Part shown: positions 1 to 6,098 of the stretch, piece by piece
Layout: each line of letters begins with the position of its first letter
How positions within the stretch are numbered: position 1 is the first letter of the stretch
Assembly (NCBI GenBank): GCA_964449455.1
Contig: CAYUYV010000083.1
Location: 1 to 19,893 of the forward strand
DNA: 19,893 nucleotides
Reading direction: 5' to 3'
Source: CAYUYV01 sp964449455
GTDB lineage: Bacteria > Pseudomonadota > Alphaproteobacteria > JAJFIK01
Notes under the pieces: model-generated
What the model was told of the DNA's origin: nothing
Seen by the model: the letters and a program-made list of their open reading frames with translations, nothing else
Databases searched by the model: none
Translations under genes and position numbers: made by a program

Positions 1-17
1 CATCCGGGAGCGGACAT
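1..17 (-). CDS. Possible start of a further gene in the minus-strand operon (partial)
   Basis: The stop codon of the gene at 17-646 (TGA, read on the minus strand at 19-17) overlaps an ATG at 17-15 in the arrangement TGATG, typical of translationally coupled genes. Only the codons for M-S-A-P-G are inside the window, so no function can be given. The call rests entirely on the stop/start overlap and could be a coincidence. Confidence 0.3.
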
Positions 18-646
18 CAGAGAGCTGATGAGCGGGCGCGCCAGCGGGCAAGATCGGCACCGCTATCGATATCCGCAAGCCGGTCGACAAGGCGTACGGG
101 AACCCGGTTGATAAGCTTTGCCAGCGTGTCTTCCAGGGCATGCGGCGTGGACAGGCGCACATTCCGAAACAATCCCCGGGCAAGCGCGCGCCCGCGCAGG
201 CCAACAAGCCAGAACCCGCCATCCTCGGCCGGGCCGAACACGGCCTGCGCTCCCCCAAGCGCATGGAACGCCCGGGCCACATGAGCCGCCGTGATCTCCG
301 GAATGTCACTGCCGATCAGCACCACCTGCCCCGGCCCGCCGGCGCCCAAGGCCCGCTCCATGCGCTGCCCGAGCCCCCCGCGGCCCTGGGGCATCCGGAT
401 CAGATCATTGGGCCACGGATCAAGACCACGGCCGACGCGCTCGCGATCCGTATCAGGGGTGATGGCCACATGGGTCCGCCAGCGCGGGTCCGGCCCAAGC
501 CGGCGCAGCAGGCGCGCGGTTTGGGTCCGATAGAAGCGGGTGGCCTCAACGGCACCGATATCCCGGGCCAGCCTCGTCTTGGCTCGCCCCAGCCGGGGTG
601 CTTTGGCAAAAATGATCAGACGGCGGTCCATTGGCCAACGCGTCAT
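17..646 (-). CDS. TIGR04282-like glycosyltransferase (DUF2064 family)
   Basis: This 209-aa protein resembles the DUF2064/TIGR04282 family of cytosolic nucleotide-sugar-type transferases, which databases name after a proposed role in arsenosugar synthesis although most members are uncharacterised. Family hallmarks are visible: an N-terminal FAKAPRLGRAKTRLA (about 13-27) with the Lys/Arg nucleotide-binding signature, GSDIPE (112-117) where the Asp is expected to bind metal, and FGPAEDGGFWLVGL (137-150). Its ATG shares four bases (ATGA) with the stop of the upstream GT2 gene, so the two are probably translationally coupled. Such pairs commonly occur together. A second in-frame ATG at residue 6 would give a start closer to the conserved core. 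The substrate is unknown; no arsenic gene is visible here, so the arsenosugar name should not be taken literally. Confidence 0.85.
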   Translation of the reverse strand: MTRWPMDRRLIIFAKAPRLGRAKTRLARDIGAVEATRFYRTQTARLLRRLGPDPRWRTHVAITPDTDRERVGRGLDPWPNDLIRMPQGRGGLGQRMERALGAGGPGQVVLIGSDIPEITAAHVARAFHALGGAQAVFGPAEDGGFWLVGLRGRALARGLFRNVRLSTPHALEDTLAKLINRVPVRLVDRLADIDSGADLARWRARSSAL

Positions 647-1338
647 CCGTAAAGGCGCACCAGGAAGCGCGGCGGGACCTTCAGGAAATAAAGGCCGAGA
701 ATGGACAGATTGCGCGCCGAACGCATGAGATAGCCATCGCTGCGGAACCGGTCAGCGCTCGTCACCGCGCGCACGGGCAGCATTGAGAGCCGGCGCCTGC
801 CGATCCGGCGCACCAGATCCACATCTTCCATCAACGGCATGTCCTGGAAGCCGCCGAGCCCCTCATAAAAGGGGCGGGAGATAAGCAGCCCCTGGTCGCC
901 ATAGGGCAGCGCCAGAAGCCGGCAGCGCAAAGCCACCATGCGCTCAAGTCGCCGGGCCGATGGCGAAAAATCATCAAGCGCGAAGGTGAAGGCCGCCGCC
1001 TGGTCCGACCCCGTCCGGGCGGCCCGGTCCATGAAGTCCCGGGTGGTGCGGGCCCAGCCCGCCTCAAGCACCGTGTCCGCATGGAGAAAAAGCATCCACT
1101 CGCCCAGAGCCGCCGCGGCGCCGTGACGGAGCTGGCGCCCGCGCCCGCGCTCGGTGCGGATCACTTGGGCACCCATATGATCCGCAATGGCCACAGTGTC
1201 ATCCTCAGACCCGCCGTCGACCACGACAACGTCCCGGACGAGTCCGGCCACGACAGCGGGCACCAGCGCCTCCAGGGTATGGGGCAAGGTGCCAGCGGCA
1301 TTCAAAGTCGGAATGACGATCGACAGGGGTGCGTTCAT
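643..1338 (-). CDS. TIGR04283-like family 2 glycosyltransferase
   Basis: This 231-aa protein has a GT-A fold family 2 glycosyltransferase sequence. The N-terminal strand SIVIPTLNAAGTL (6-18), the VVVDGGSEDDT nucleotide-binding loop (38-48), the LHADT motif (85-89, the DXD-equivalent metal/nucleotide site) and a later LMEDVDLVRR (ED acceptor-side motif) are all present. No long transmembrane segment is obvious, so it is probably cytosolic or peripherally membrane bound. It lies 41 nt downstream of the GT-C-like gene and overlaps the TIGR04282-like gene by 4 nt, so the three look co-transcribed. The TIGR04283/TIGR04282 pair is a known recurring neighbourhood, but its product is not established. 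Donor and acceptor cannot be inferred from sequence. Confidence 0.87.
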   Translation of the reverse strand: MNAPLSIVIPTLNAAGTLPHTLEALVPAVVAGLVRDVVVVDGGSEDDTVAIADHMGAQVIRTERGRGRQLRHGAAAALGEWMLFLHADTVLEAGWARTTRDFMDRAARTGSDQAAAFTFALDDFSPSARRLERMVALRCRLLALPYGDQGLLISRPFYEGLGGFQDMPLMEDVDLVRRIGRRRLSMLPVRAVTSADRFRSDGYLMRSARNLSILGLYFLKVPPRFLVRLYG

Positions 1339-1379
1339 GCCCCCTTAGTGTCCCAGCCTGGCACGCGAGGCAAGGTCCA

Positions 1380-2933
1380 TCACCAGCGCCAGAGCGAGAC
1401 GGGAATGGCGAGGGCCAGCAATGTCAAAAGGGCCGCGGTGGTCACCCGGTCGGGCACAAAGCGCCTGATCGGGCTTGCAAACATGGCCGCCGCGAAGAAG
1501 GGCATGAAATAAGCCACATAGATAAATTTCACGGATGTGTTCTTGCCCGGCTCCATGCCCTCCGTCGCCTGCCAATAGACATAGAGGATGATGCTGAGCA
1601 CTGACATGAGAACGAAAACGCCCTTTTCCTCAAGATCGCCTGACCGGACGGCCGACGCGCCAATTTGCCAGAGCCCGGCGGCCCCCATCACCAGCATGAT
1701 CGGCGTGATCAAGAGGGCATAGGAGAGAAGAGCCCGTTTGAAGAAGACGTTGCGGTCCTCCCCATGCTTTTCGGGCCCTGAGAAGTAGAGCCAGTGGTCG
1801 GCCCAGAAATCCGAGAAAAAGAGCGTCGCAAAGCTGTGGTTCAAGGTCTGCTGCCAGGGTTCAACGCTGGGATCTGGCGTGTCCGTCCGCGCCTCATCGA
1901 TCCGCCGATTGGGCACCTGAAGAAGCTCGCGGATATGGAATGTGGTGTAAAAGCGCCAATGATCAAAGCGATCCACATAGGGCGCTTTCACATGGGGGGC
2001 GATCACTTCTTTATAATCGTCCGGGTAACGCTTAAAGGCATCTCCGGTAATGGCTTGGCGGTAGATCCACCAGCTTGACGAGATCGCCACAACCAGGAGC
2101 GCGAACACCGCATAGCGGCTCAGCACTGGGAAAAGCCGGCTGGGCAGGAACGAAAACGCCGTGCTGCGCCACATCCGCCACGCCATGCCACCGCCGATCA
2201 AGGCCATGGGCACGATGGCAAAGGGCCTGGTGAGCCCAAGAGCCCCGATAGCAAGCCCCATAATCACCATGTCCCGCACGGTTATCCGTGCCTTATCAAG
2301 CAGGCCCACATAAAGAAGAAAAGAGAGGGTGGTGAGGAAAACGAACAGATTGTCCGAATTCACCATAGCACCGATCTTTTGATATCCAGGCAGAGCCAAC
2401 AAAAACAAAGACGCGCCAAAGGCAAGGAATCCAGGCCCCAGGACGCGCGGAAACAGAATGAACATCCAGATCCCGTAAAATCCGGCAAGCATGGCCCAGT
2501 TCATAAGACGGAGAAATTGTCCGCCCGATGAATCGACGATCGACAGATAGTCTGTCGAAGTCTTCAGGTCGTCTTTGATCTCACTGAGCGATTTGCCTTC
2601 CCACAAGGGATCAATGATCTGGGCCTGGACATCGACACGCGTCAGGATTCCGATGACCATCGCAGGGCAGCCGGCCATGTAATAAAGGGGCGGATTGTAA
2701 TAGAGAACGTCCGTATACATGCCGCAGGTGCCGGTCCGCAAAGCATGGCGCGGCGTGTCATATTGGGACTCGATATCGTAGGTGAACGCGTTCCAGAAGG
2801 TCACGGTGAGCTTGAGCATCAAAGCTGCGACCAGCAGGACGCCCAGTCTTCTTGGATAGACATCGGGGAGAGCGCGAAAGGCCTGCCCCCAGCCCTGCCC
2901 CATCAAGGGGATTCCACTCACGCGGATCGACAT
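1380..2933 (-). CDS. Polytopic membrane protein, probable GT-C-fold glycosyltransferase
   Basis: This 517-aa protein has roughly ten hydrophobic segments, including 30-50, around 145-185, 190-210, 225-250, 275-295 and several after 400. The first external loop carries acidic residues (FTYDIESQYDT, 50-60) followed by YYNPPLYY (78-85). The D/E plus PPLYY pattern resembles the first loop of undecaprenyl- or dolichyl-phosphate-sugar-dependent GT-C transferases (PMT/ArnT-like). MVNSDNLFVFL and ALGLTRPFAIVP also resemble that group. Acting with the two downstream cytosolic transferases, it could add a sugar to a lipid or envelope polymer; this is inference. ATG at 2933 is chosen because GAAGGG lies 9-14 nt upstream; ATG at residue 11 has no better site. 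It heads the minus-strand operon. Confidence 0.7.
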   Translation of the reverse strand: MSIRVSGIPLMGQGWGQAFRALPDVYPRRLGVLLVAALMLKLTVTFWNAFTYDIESQYDTPRHALRTGTCGMYTDVLYYNPPLYYMAGCPAMVIGILTRVDVQAQIIDPLWEGKSLSEIKDDLKTSTDYLSIVDSSGGQFLRLMNWAMLAGFYGIWMFILFPRVLGPGFLAFGASLFLLALPGYQKIGAMVNSDNLFVFLTTLSFLLYVGLLDKARITVRDMVIMGLAIGALGLTRPFAIVPMALIGGGMAWRMWRSTAFSFLPSRLFPVLSRYAVFALLVVAISSSWWIYRQAITGDAFKRYPDDYKEVIAPHVKAPYVDRFDHWRFYTTFHIRELLQVPNRRIDEARTDTPDPSVEPWQQTLNHSFATLFFSDFWADHWLYFSGPEKHGEDRNVFFKRALLSYALLITPIMLVMGAAGLWQIGASAVRSGDLEEKGVFVLMSVLSIILYVYWQATEGMEPGKNTSVKFIYVAYFMPFFAAAMFASPIRRFVPDRVTTAALLTLLALAIPVSLWRW

Positions 2934-3016
2934 GGCTACGCGCCCTTCACATCGCCGAAACTAAACATCTGCCGCAGCCATCGAGCGCCCTGCCCAACCC
3001 ACGAAGCCACCACGCG

Positions 3017-3042
3017 CCAGGCCCGATTGCCAGACCCGATTG
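3017..3042. repeat. Tandem duplication of 13 bp
   Basis: CCAGGCCCGATTG (3017-3029) is followed directly by CCAGACCCGATTG (3030-3042), with one substitution. It lies about 85-110 nt upstream of the GT-C gene start, in its likely promoter region. Confidence 0.8.
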
Positions 3043-3055
3043 TCTGACAAGACAA
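3040..3055 (-). promoter_or_regulatory. Operator-like inverted repeat upstream of the minus-strand operon
   Basis: TTGTCT (3040-3045) and AGACAA (3050-3055) form a perfect 6-bp inverted repeat with a 4-nt gap, about 110 nt upstream of the ATG of the GT-C gene. It could be a repressor site or a small hairpin. No regulator is identified. Confidence 0.3.
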
Positions 3056-3108
3056 ATCATCTCATTCGCCAAACGCGAGTCCCATGGTTCATGAAACAGA
3101 TTTCAAAG

Positions 3109-3176
3109 GTGACACGTCCAAACCAGGGACCCAATTCAAAACCCTGGCCCCTCCCAACCCTTTACCGTGTGTCACC
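3109..3176. repeat. Nested inverted repeat, about 68 bp
   Basis: An outer pair GGTGACAC (3109-3116) / GTGTCACC (3169-3176) encloses an inner pair CCAGGG (3123-3128) / CCCTGG (3142-3147). Both pairs are exact. The arrangement resembles a small mobile-element relic or an RNA/DNA hairpin. No target-site duplication was found. Confidence 0.5.
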
Positions 3177-3276
3177 TGTAACCAGACCCACGCGCAAATC
3201 CGCGCCTTTGGCGTCAGATCCACCCTTCAATAAAGCCTACCTTGACCCATCAATGTGATTAAAGGCATCCGTGCAA

Positions 3277-3314
3277 GGTAGAAGATACTGGGGTACAGGG
3301 TAGAAGATACTGGG
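3277..3314. repeat. Direct repeat, 16 bp units with 22-bp period
   Basis: GGTAGAAGATACTGGG occurs at 3277-3292 and again at 3299-3314, separated by six bases. The copies are identical, which suggests a recent duplication or two binding sites two helical turns apart. Confidence 0.85.
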
Positions 3315-3424
3315 CATGTTTCGTGCAGGCGGCAGTAAAACCCGCAAAACGAGTATCTGACCTTCATTTCCCCGGGCTCGCACCCATTCCGTGCTGAGAT
3401 TAAGACCACAATATGTTTAGGGAG

Positions 3425-3438
3425 TTGATCTAGCGCAA
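3425..3438. promoter_or_regulatory. Possible FNR/FixK-type box
   Basis: TTGATCTAGCGCAA matches the alphaproteobacterial FixK/FnrL pattern TTGA-N6-GCAA/TCAA. It lies about 420 nt before the radical SAM start and about 490 nt from the divergent GT-C start, far for direct control of either, so the target is unclear. Confidence 0.35.
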
Positions 3439-3553
3439 ATTGGGACACTGCGCGCATCACCGATCCGAAACTGCTCCGCCTAGCCTTACGGGCCATACGG
3501 GACAATCTCAACGTCCTGCCCCCCTTCAAATTAACCGTCTTTAGCCCCCTTTT

Positions 3554-3568
3554 GTTCGCATTATGTTC
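3554..3568 (+). promoter_or_regulatory. LexA (SOS) box 1
   Basis: GTTCGCATTATGTTC is an exact GTTC-N7-GTTC, the established LexA operator of Alphaproteobacteria. It sits about 290 nt upstream of the preferred start of the radical SAM gene, with a second box in inverted orientation 50 nt further on. Confidence 0.65.
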
Positions 3569-3618
3569 CTTATAAGATAACCTTATGCTACCTATTTCGG
3601 GTCTTCCTTCGAGGTCTA

Positions 3619-3633
3619 GAACAAAATACGAAC
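3619..3633 (-). promoter_or_regulatory. LexA (SOS) box 2
   Basis: Read on the minus strand this is GTTCGTATTTTGTTC, again an exact GTTC-N7-GTTC. With flanking T it matches box 1 at 14 of 16 positions, including most of the spacer bases. The pair is centred about 65 bp apart, suggesting a looped or doubly occupied operator ahead of the plus-strand gene. Confidence 0.65.
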
Positions 3634-3855
3634 ACAACAATTGGCTCTCAGAAACGGGGCGATTGTTGCTTTCAGACAACGGGCCTTTCCGTCGGCTGGC
3701 TGGAGCCCAAGAGTGACAGTTTGGCAATGGATGTGAGACAGAAGAGGCAATCCGCCGCACGGTCCGACCGGGTTGCTGTCCGCTTGAACTCAGATGTGGG
3801 CGGCACCGGGCCTGGCTCCTGCGATCCGGCAGCACCGAGTGGTGGGGTAGCCCGA

Positions 3856-4929
3856 ATGCCAGGGCCGAGGGGCCGGGGCAGCGCCAGCAATGAAAGCGGG
3901 CGCTTTGAGGTCCTTTCCTACAAAAGCGCTGGCGAGGACGGCTTTGAGATCGGCGAAGAGGCGGAGCTGCCGCCGGAGCGGGTTGAGACCCTTCTCATCC
4001 CGGATTCAACACGGTCCATCATTGCGCGCAATCAGTCTCCGGACATTCCCTTTGACCGCTCGATCAATCCCTACCGGGGCTGCGAACATGGCTGTAGCTA
4101 TTGTTATGCAAGGCCGAGCCACGCCTTTCTCGGGCACTCGCCAGGCCTTGATTTCGAGACACACCTTTACACCAAACCCAATGCGTCAGCCCTGCTCGAC
4201 AAGACCTTGCGCAAGCCCGGCTATCGGCCCCAACCACTTGCCCTTGGCAGCAATACCGATCCCTATCAGCCCGTTGAAAAGGATCTGCGCATCACCCGGT
4301 CGATCCTTGAGGTGCTGGCGGCCTTCCAGCATCCGGTCATGATCACCACCAAGGGTGCCCTCGTCACGCGGGACCGCGACATTCTGGGCCCGATGGCGGC
4401 GCATGGCTTGGCCAAGGCCTCCATTTCCGTCACGACCCTGAACAATCGACTGGCCCGGGCCATGGAGCCGCGGGCCTCGAGCCCACCCCTTCGTCTGAAA
4501 GCCATTTCCGATCTTGCGGCCGCGGGCATTCCCACAGCCGTCAGCATGGGACCGATTATTCCGGGCCTCAACGACCATGAAATTGAAGCCATTCTCGAAG
4601 CCGCTTGCGAGGCCGGCGCCATCGCCGCCACCTATGTGCTTTTACGCATGCCCCATGAGATCAAGGATCTGTTCCGGGAGTGGCTGGAGGGCGCCGTCCC
4701 TGGGCGCGCCGCTCGAGTCATCAGCCTGCTGCAACAGATGCGGGGAGGAAAAGATTATGACCCGGAATGGCACAAGCGCATGACAGGCGAAGGGCCCCTT
4801 GCGGCTCTTATCAAGACTCGTTTTACCAAGGCCCGTGCGCGGCTCGGCCTTGGAGGGCATGGAAGCCCGCTCGACACGACCCGGTTTGCCGTGCCCCCAG
4901 CGCCGGGGGACCAGCTACAGTTGTTATAG
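3856..4929 (+). CDS. PA0069-family radical SAM protein (COG1533, SplB-like)
   Basis: From the ATG at 3856 this is a 357-aa protein. It carries the family run RGRGSASNESGRFE near the N-terminus, SRSIIARNQSPDIPFDRSIN-type sequence and YRGCEHGCSYCYARPSHA. The three Cys (76, 80, 83; spacing CX3CX2C) bind the radical SAM 4Fe-4S cluster. GSNTDPYQPVEK, the ITTKGALVTRD strand and the C-terminal MRGGKDYD are also conserved in the family. COG1533 is labelled DNA repair photolyase by similarity to SplB, but the substrate of PA0069-type members is not known. In-frame TTG (3721) and ATG (3727) starts would add 45 residues. That extension has lower third-position GC, AGA/AGG codons and no family similarity, while 3856 is preceded by GGTGGGG. 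Two LexA boxes upstream suggest SOS control. rnhB follows after 338 nt. Confidence 0.9.
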   Translation: MPGPRGRGSASNESGRFEVLSYKSAGEDGFEIGEEAELPPERVETLLIPDSTRSIIARNQSPDIPFDRSINPYRGCEHGCSYCYARPSHAFLGHSPGLDFETHLYTKPNASALLDKTLRKPGYRPQPLALGSNTDPYQPVEKDLRITRSILEVLAAFQHPVMITTKGALVTRDRDILGPMAAHGLAKASISVTTLNNRLARAMEPRASSPPLRLKAISDLAAAGIPTAVSMGPIIPGLNDHEIEAILEAACEAGAIAATYVLLRMPHEIKDLFREWLEGAVPGRAARVISLLQQMRGGKDYDPEWHKRMTGEGPLAALIKTRFTKARARLGLGGHGSPLDTTRFAVPPAPGDQLQLL

Positions 4930-4945
4930 AACGGTCAAACAGCCA

Positions 4946-4960
4946 TTAACCGTGTTTTCA
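4946..4960 (+). promoter_or_regulatory. Possible CtrA-like site
   Basis: TTAACCGTGTTTTCA fits TTAA-N7-TTAA except for one base in the second half. CtrA is the cell-cycle regulator that controls ccrM in Caulobacter. The site precedes rnhB-ccrM but is over 300 nt from the rnhB start, so its relevance is uncertain. Confidence 0.25.
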
Positions 4961-5020
4961 AGCCGTATGATGTCCAATAGCCCACTGGCCCATCGTCGGG
5001 ACGATAGGGACGACGGCACT

Positions 5021-5056
5021 CTTTGAGAGGGGCCGACACTTTGAGAGGGGCCGACA
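5021..5056. repeat. Perfect tandem duplication of 18 bp
   Basis: CTTTGAGAGGGGCCGACA occurs at 5021-5038 and again at 5039-5056 with no mismatch and no gap, inside the spacer upstream of rnhB. Confidence 0.95.
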
Positions 5057-5267
5057 CCGTGGGGACGGATCGCGCTCTTGTGGTTCGGCCGAAACATTTG
5101 CACTCCGGGAGCGGCGCGTCCGAAAGCAAATGGTTCGGTCATAAGAGCCACGAGCAAGCCATTGTTTCGCGTGGAACGATTGGCTCGAACGTGTGAGTTG
5201 GGAGCACGCCGCACACGGAGTCTCGACCGTTCGAGCCGCTCCACGAGCGGACTGGGGAGAAAGCGCT

Positions 5268-5972
5268 ATGGATGGATCCTGGCAGCGTGTCATGTTGTTC
5301 GATCGGACGGATCCGGACTGGCACAAACTGACAATGGCTTTGCCGTGCCGAAGCCGTGGGAGCCAGATCGGCCCCGTGGCCGGTATCGACGAGGCGGGGC
5401 GCGGGCCCTGGGCCGGTCCGGTCGTGGCGGCCGCCGTCATTTTGAACCCGGGCGCCATCCCGGAGGGCCTTGACGATTCAAAAGTGCTCAGCGAGCGGGA
5501 GCGCGAACGGCTTTTCGCGGCCATCACCGCCTCGGCGCAAGTGGGAGTGGGCGTCACCGATGTGACCGCCATCGACGCCATGAATATTCTGGCGGCGACC
5601 TTTCAGGCCATGCAGACCGCCATTGCCGCGTTGGAGACCATGCCGCGCCTTGCCCTCGTGGATGGCAACCGGGCCCCTGCCCTGCCTTGCGCCACCCGTT
5701 GCCTCGTCAAGGGTGATGCCCGCTCGCCGGCCATCGCCGCCGCATCCATCATCGCCAAGGTCACCCGCGACCGGATCATGGCGGAGCTGGACAAGGCCCA
5801 TCCTGGCTATGGCTGGGACCGGAACAAGGGCTATGGCACGAAAGCCCATGCGACTGCCCTTGAGGCGCTCGGCCCCACGGCTCAACACCGGCGCAGCTTC
5901 AAGCCCGTCGCCCGGGTCATCGAAGCGCGTTCCGCTCCGGGACAGGTGGCGGGCCCCACTCTCCCGGGGTAG
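5268..5972 (+). CDS. rnhB: Ribonuclease HII
   Basis: This 234-aa enzyme cuts the RNA strand of RNA/DNA hybrids and 5' of single ribonucleotides in DNA, in the cytosol. The motif DEAGRG (41-46) supplies catalytic D41 and E42, VDGN supplies D132, and KGD supplies D150. The 18-residue spacing between the last two is the same as in E. coli RNase HII (D108, D126). DDSK (69-72) and SIIAKVTRD (160-168) are also typical. The ATG at 5268 follows GGGGAGA at 5254-5260 with 7 nt spacing; an upstream in-frame GTG (5193) would add 25 unrelated residues from the structured leader. About 30 residues precede the usual core start, slightly longer than E. coli. ccrM follows on the same strand after about 126 nt, a neighbourhood common in Alphaproteobacteria. 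Confidence 0.95.
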   Translation: MDGSWQRVMLFDRTDPDWHKLTMALPCRSRGSQIGPVAGIDEAGRGPWAGPVVAAAVILNPGAIPEGLDDSKVLSERERERLFAAITASAQVGVGVTDVTAIDAMNILAATFQAMQTAIAALETMPRLALVDGNRAPALPCATRCLVKGDARSPAIAAASIIAKVTRDRIMAELDKAHPGYGWDRNKGYGTKAHATALEALGPTAQHRRSFKPVARVIEARSAPGQVAGPTLPG

Positions 5973-5979
5973 GCCGGAA

Positions 5980-6052
5980 GACTCAAGAGCCGCCCGTCAT
6001 TCTTCATTGACCGTTCATCAGCCGCCAACCACAGTCTCACTCCGGATGATTC
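5980..6052. promoter_or_regulatory. Two GANTC sites in the ccrM upstream region
   Basis: GACTC (5980-5984) and GATTC (6048-6052) lie in the 126-nt spacer before ccrM. In Caulobacter, GANTC sites in the ccrM leader let the enzyme's own methylation control its transcription. The same could apply here, but a site this short is expected about once per 256 bp by chance. Confidence 0.4.
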
Positions 6053-6098
6053 GCGCAGCGTCAAGGCGTGCCGCCGGAACCAGAATTCGGAGGATGGC

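Larger units (their letters stand above)
2934..3855. other. Long non-coding stretch between the minus-strand operon and the radical SAM gene
   Basis: I see no convincing gene here. Open frames across 3227-3835 (minus) and 3721-3855 (plus) lack family features and show weak codon bias. The stretch holds a 13-bp tandem duplication (3017-3042), an inverted repeat TTGTCT-gaca-AGACAA (3040-3055), a nested inverted-repeat element (3109-3176), a 22-bp-period direct repeat (3277-3314), a possible FNR/FixK box (3425-3438) and two LexA boxes (3554-3633). Parts are more AT-rich than the flanking genes. It probably contains the promoters of both divergent units and may include the scar of a lost mobile element. 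Confidence 0.6.
4930..5267 (+). promoter_or_regulatory. Structured spacer/leader upstream of rnhB
   Basis: This gene-free stretch is rich in pairing potential. It holds ATCGTC-gg-GACGAT (4992-5005), a long hairpin with 15-nt arms 5087-5101/5126-5140 (13 Watson-Crick pairs, one G-U, one mismatch), extended by GCTCTT/AAGAGC (5074-5079/5143-5148), CCACG/CGTGG (5149-5153/5170-5174), GGCTCGAACG/CGTTCGAGCC (5182-5191/5228-5237) with nested CGTGTG/CACACG, and CCGCT/AGCGG (5236-5240/5246-5250) just before the rnhB ribosome site. A near-CtrA site TTAA-N7-TTCA lies at 4946-4960 and a GANTC site at 5218-5222. It could be a structured mRNA leader, a small RNA gene, or a decayed element. Confidence 0.45.

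Noticed and set aside
3585..3716. 43-codon plus-strand frame overlapping LexA box 2
   Set aside because: No ribosome binding site, no recognisable feature, and an operator lies within it; considered as an SOS-induced small protein but not supported.
3227..3835. Open frame of 202 codons on the minus strand
   Set aside because: No recognisable family, no ribosome site, and it spans both LexA boxes and the repeats; its weak codon pattern suggests a chance frame.
3721..3855. 45-codon N-terminal extension of the radical SAM protein (TTG 3721 or ATG 3727)
   Set aside because: Third-position GC falls to about 62 percent, rare AGA/AGG codons appear, no ribosome site precedes it, and the conserved family region begins just after ATG 3856.
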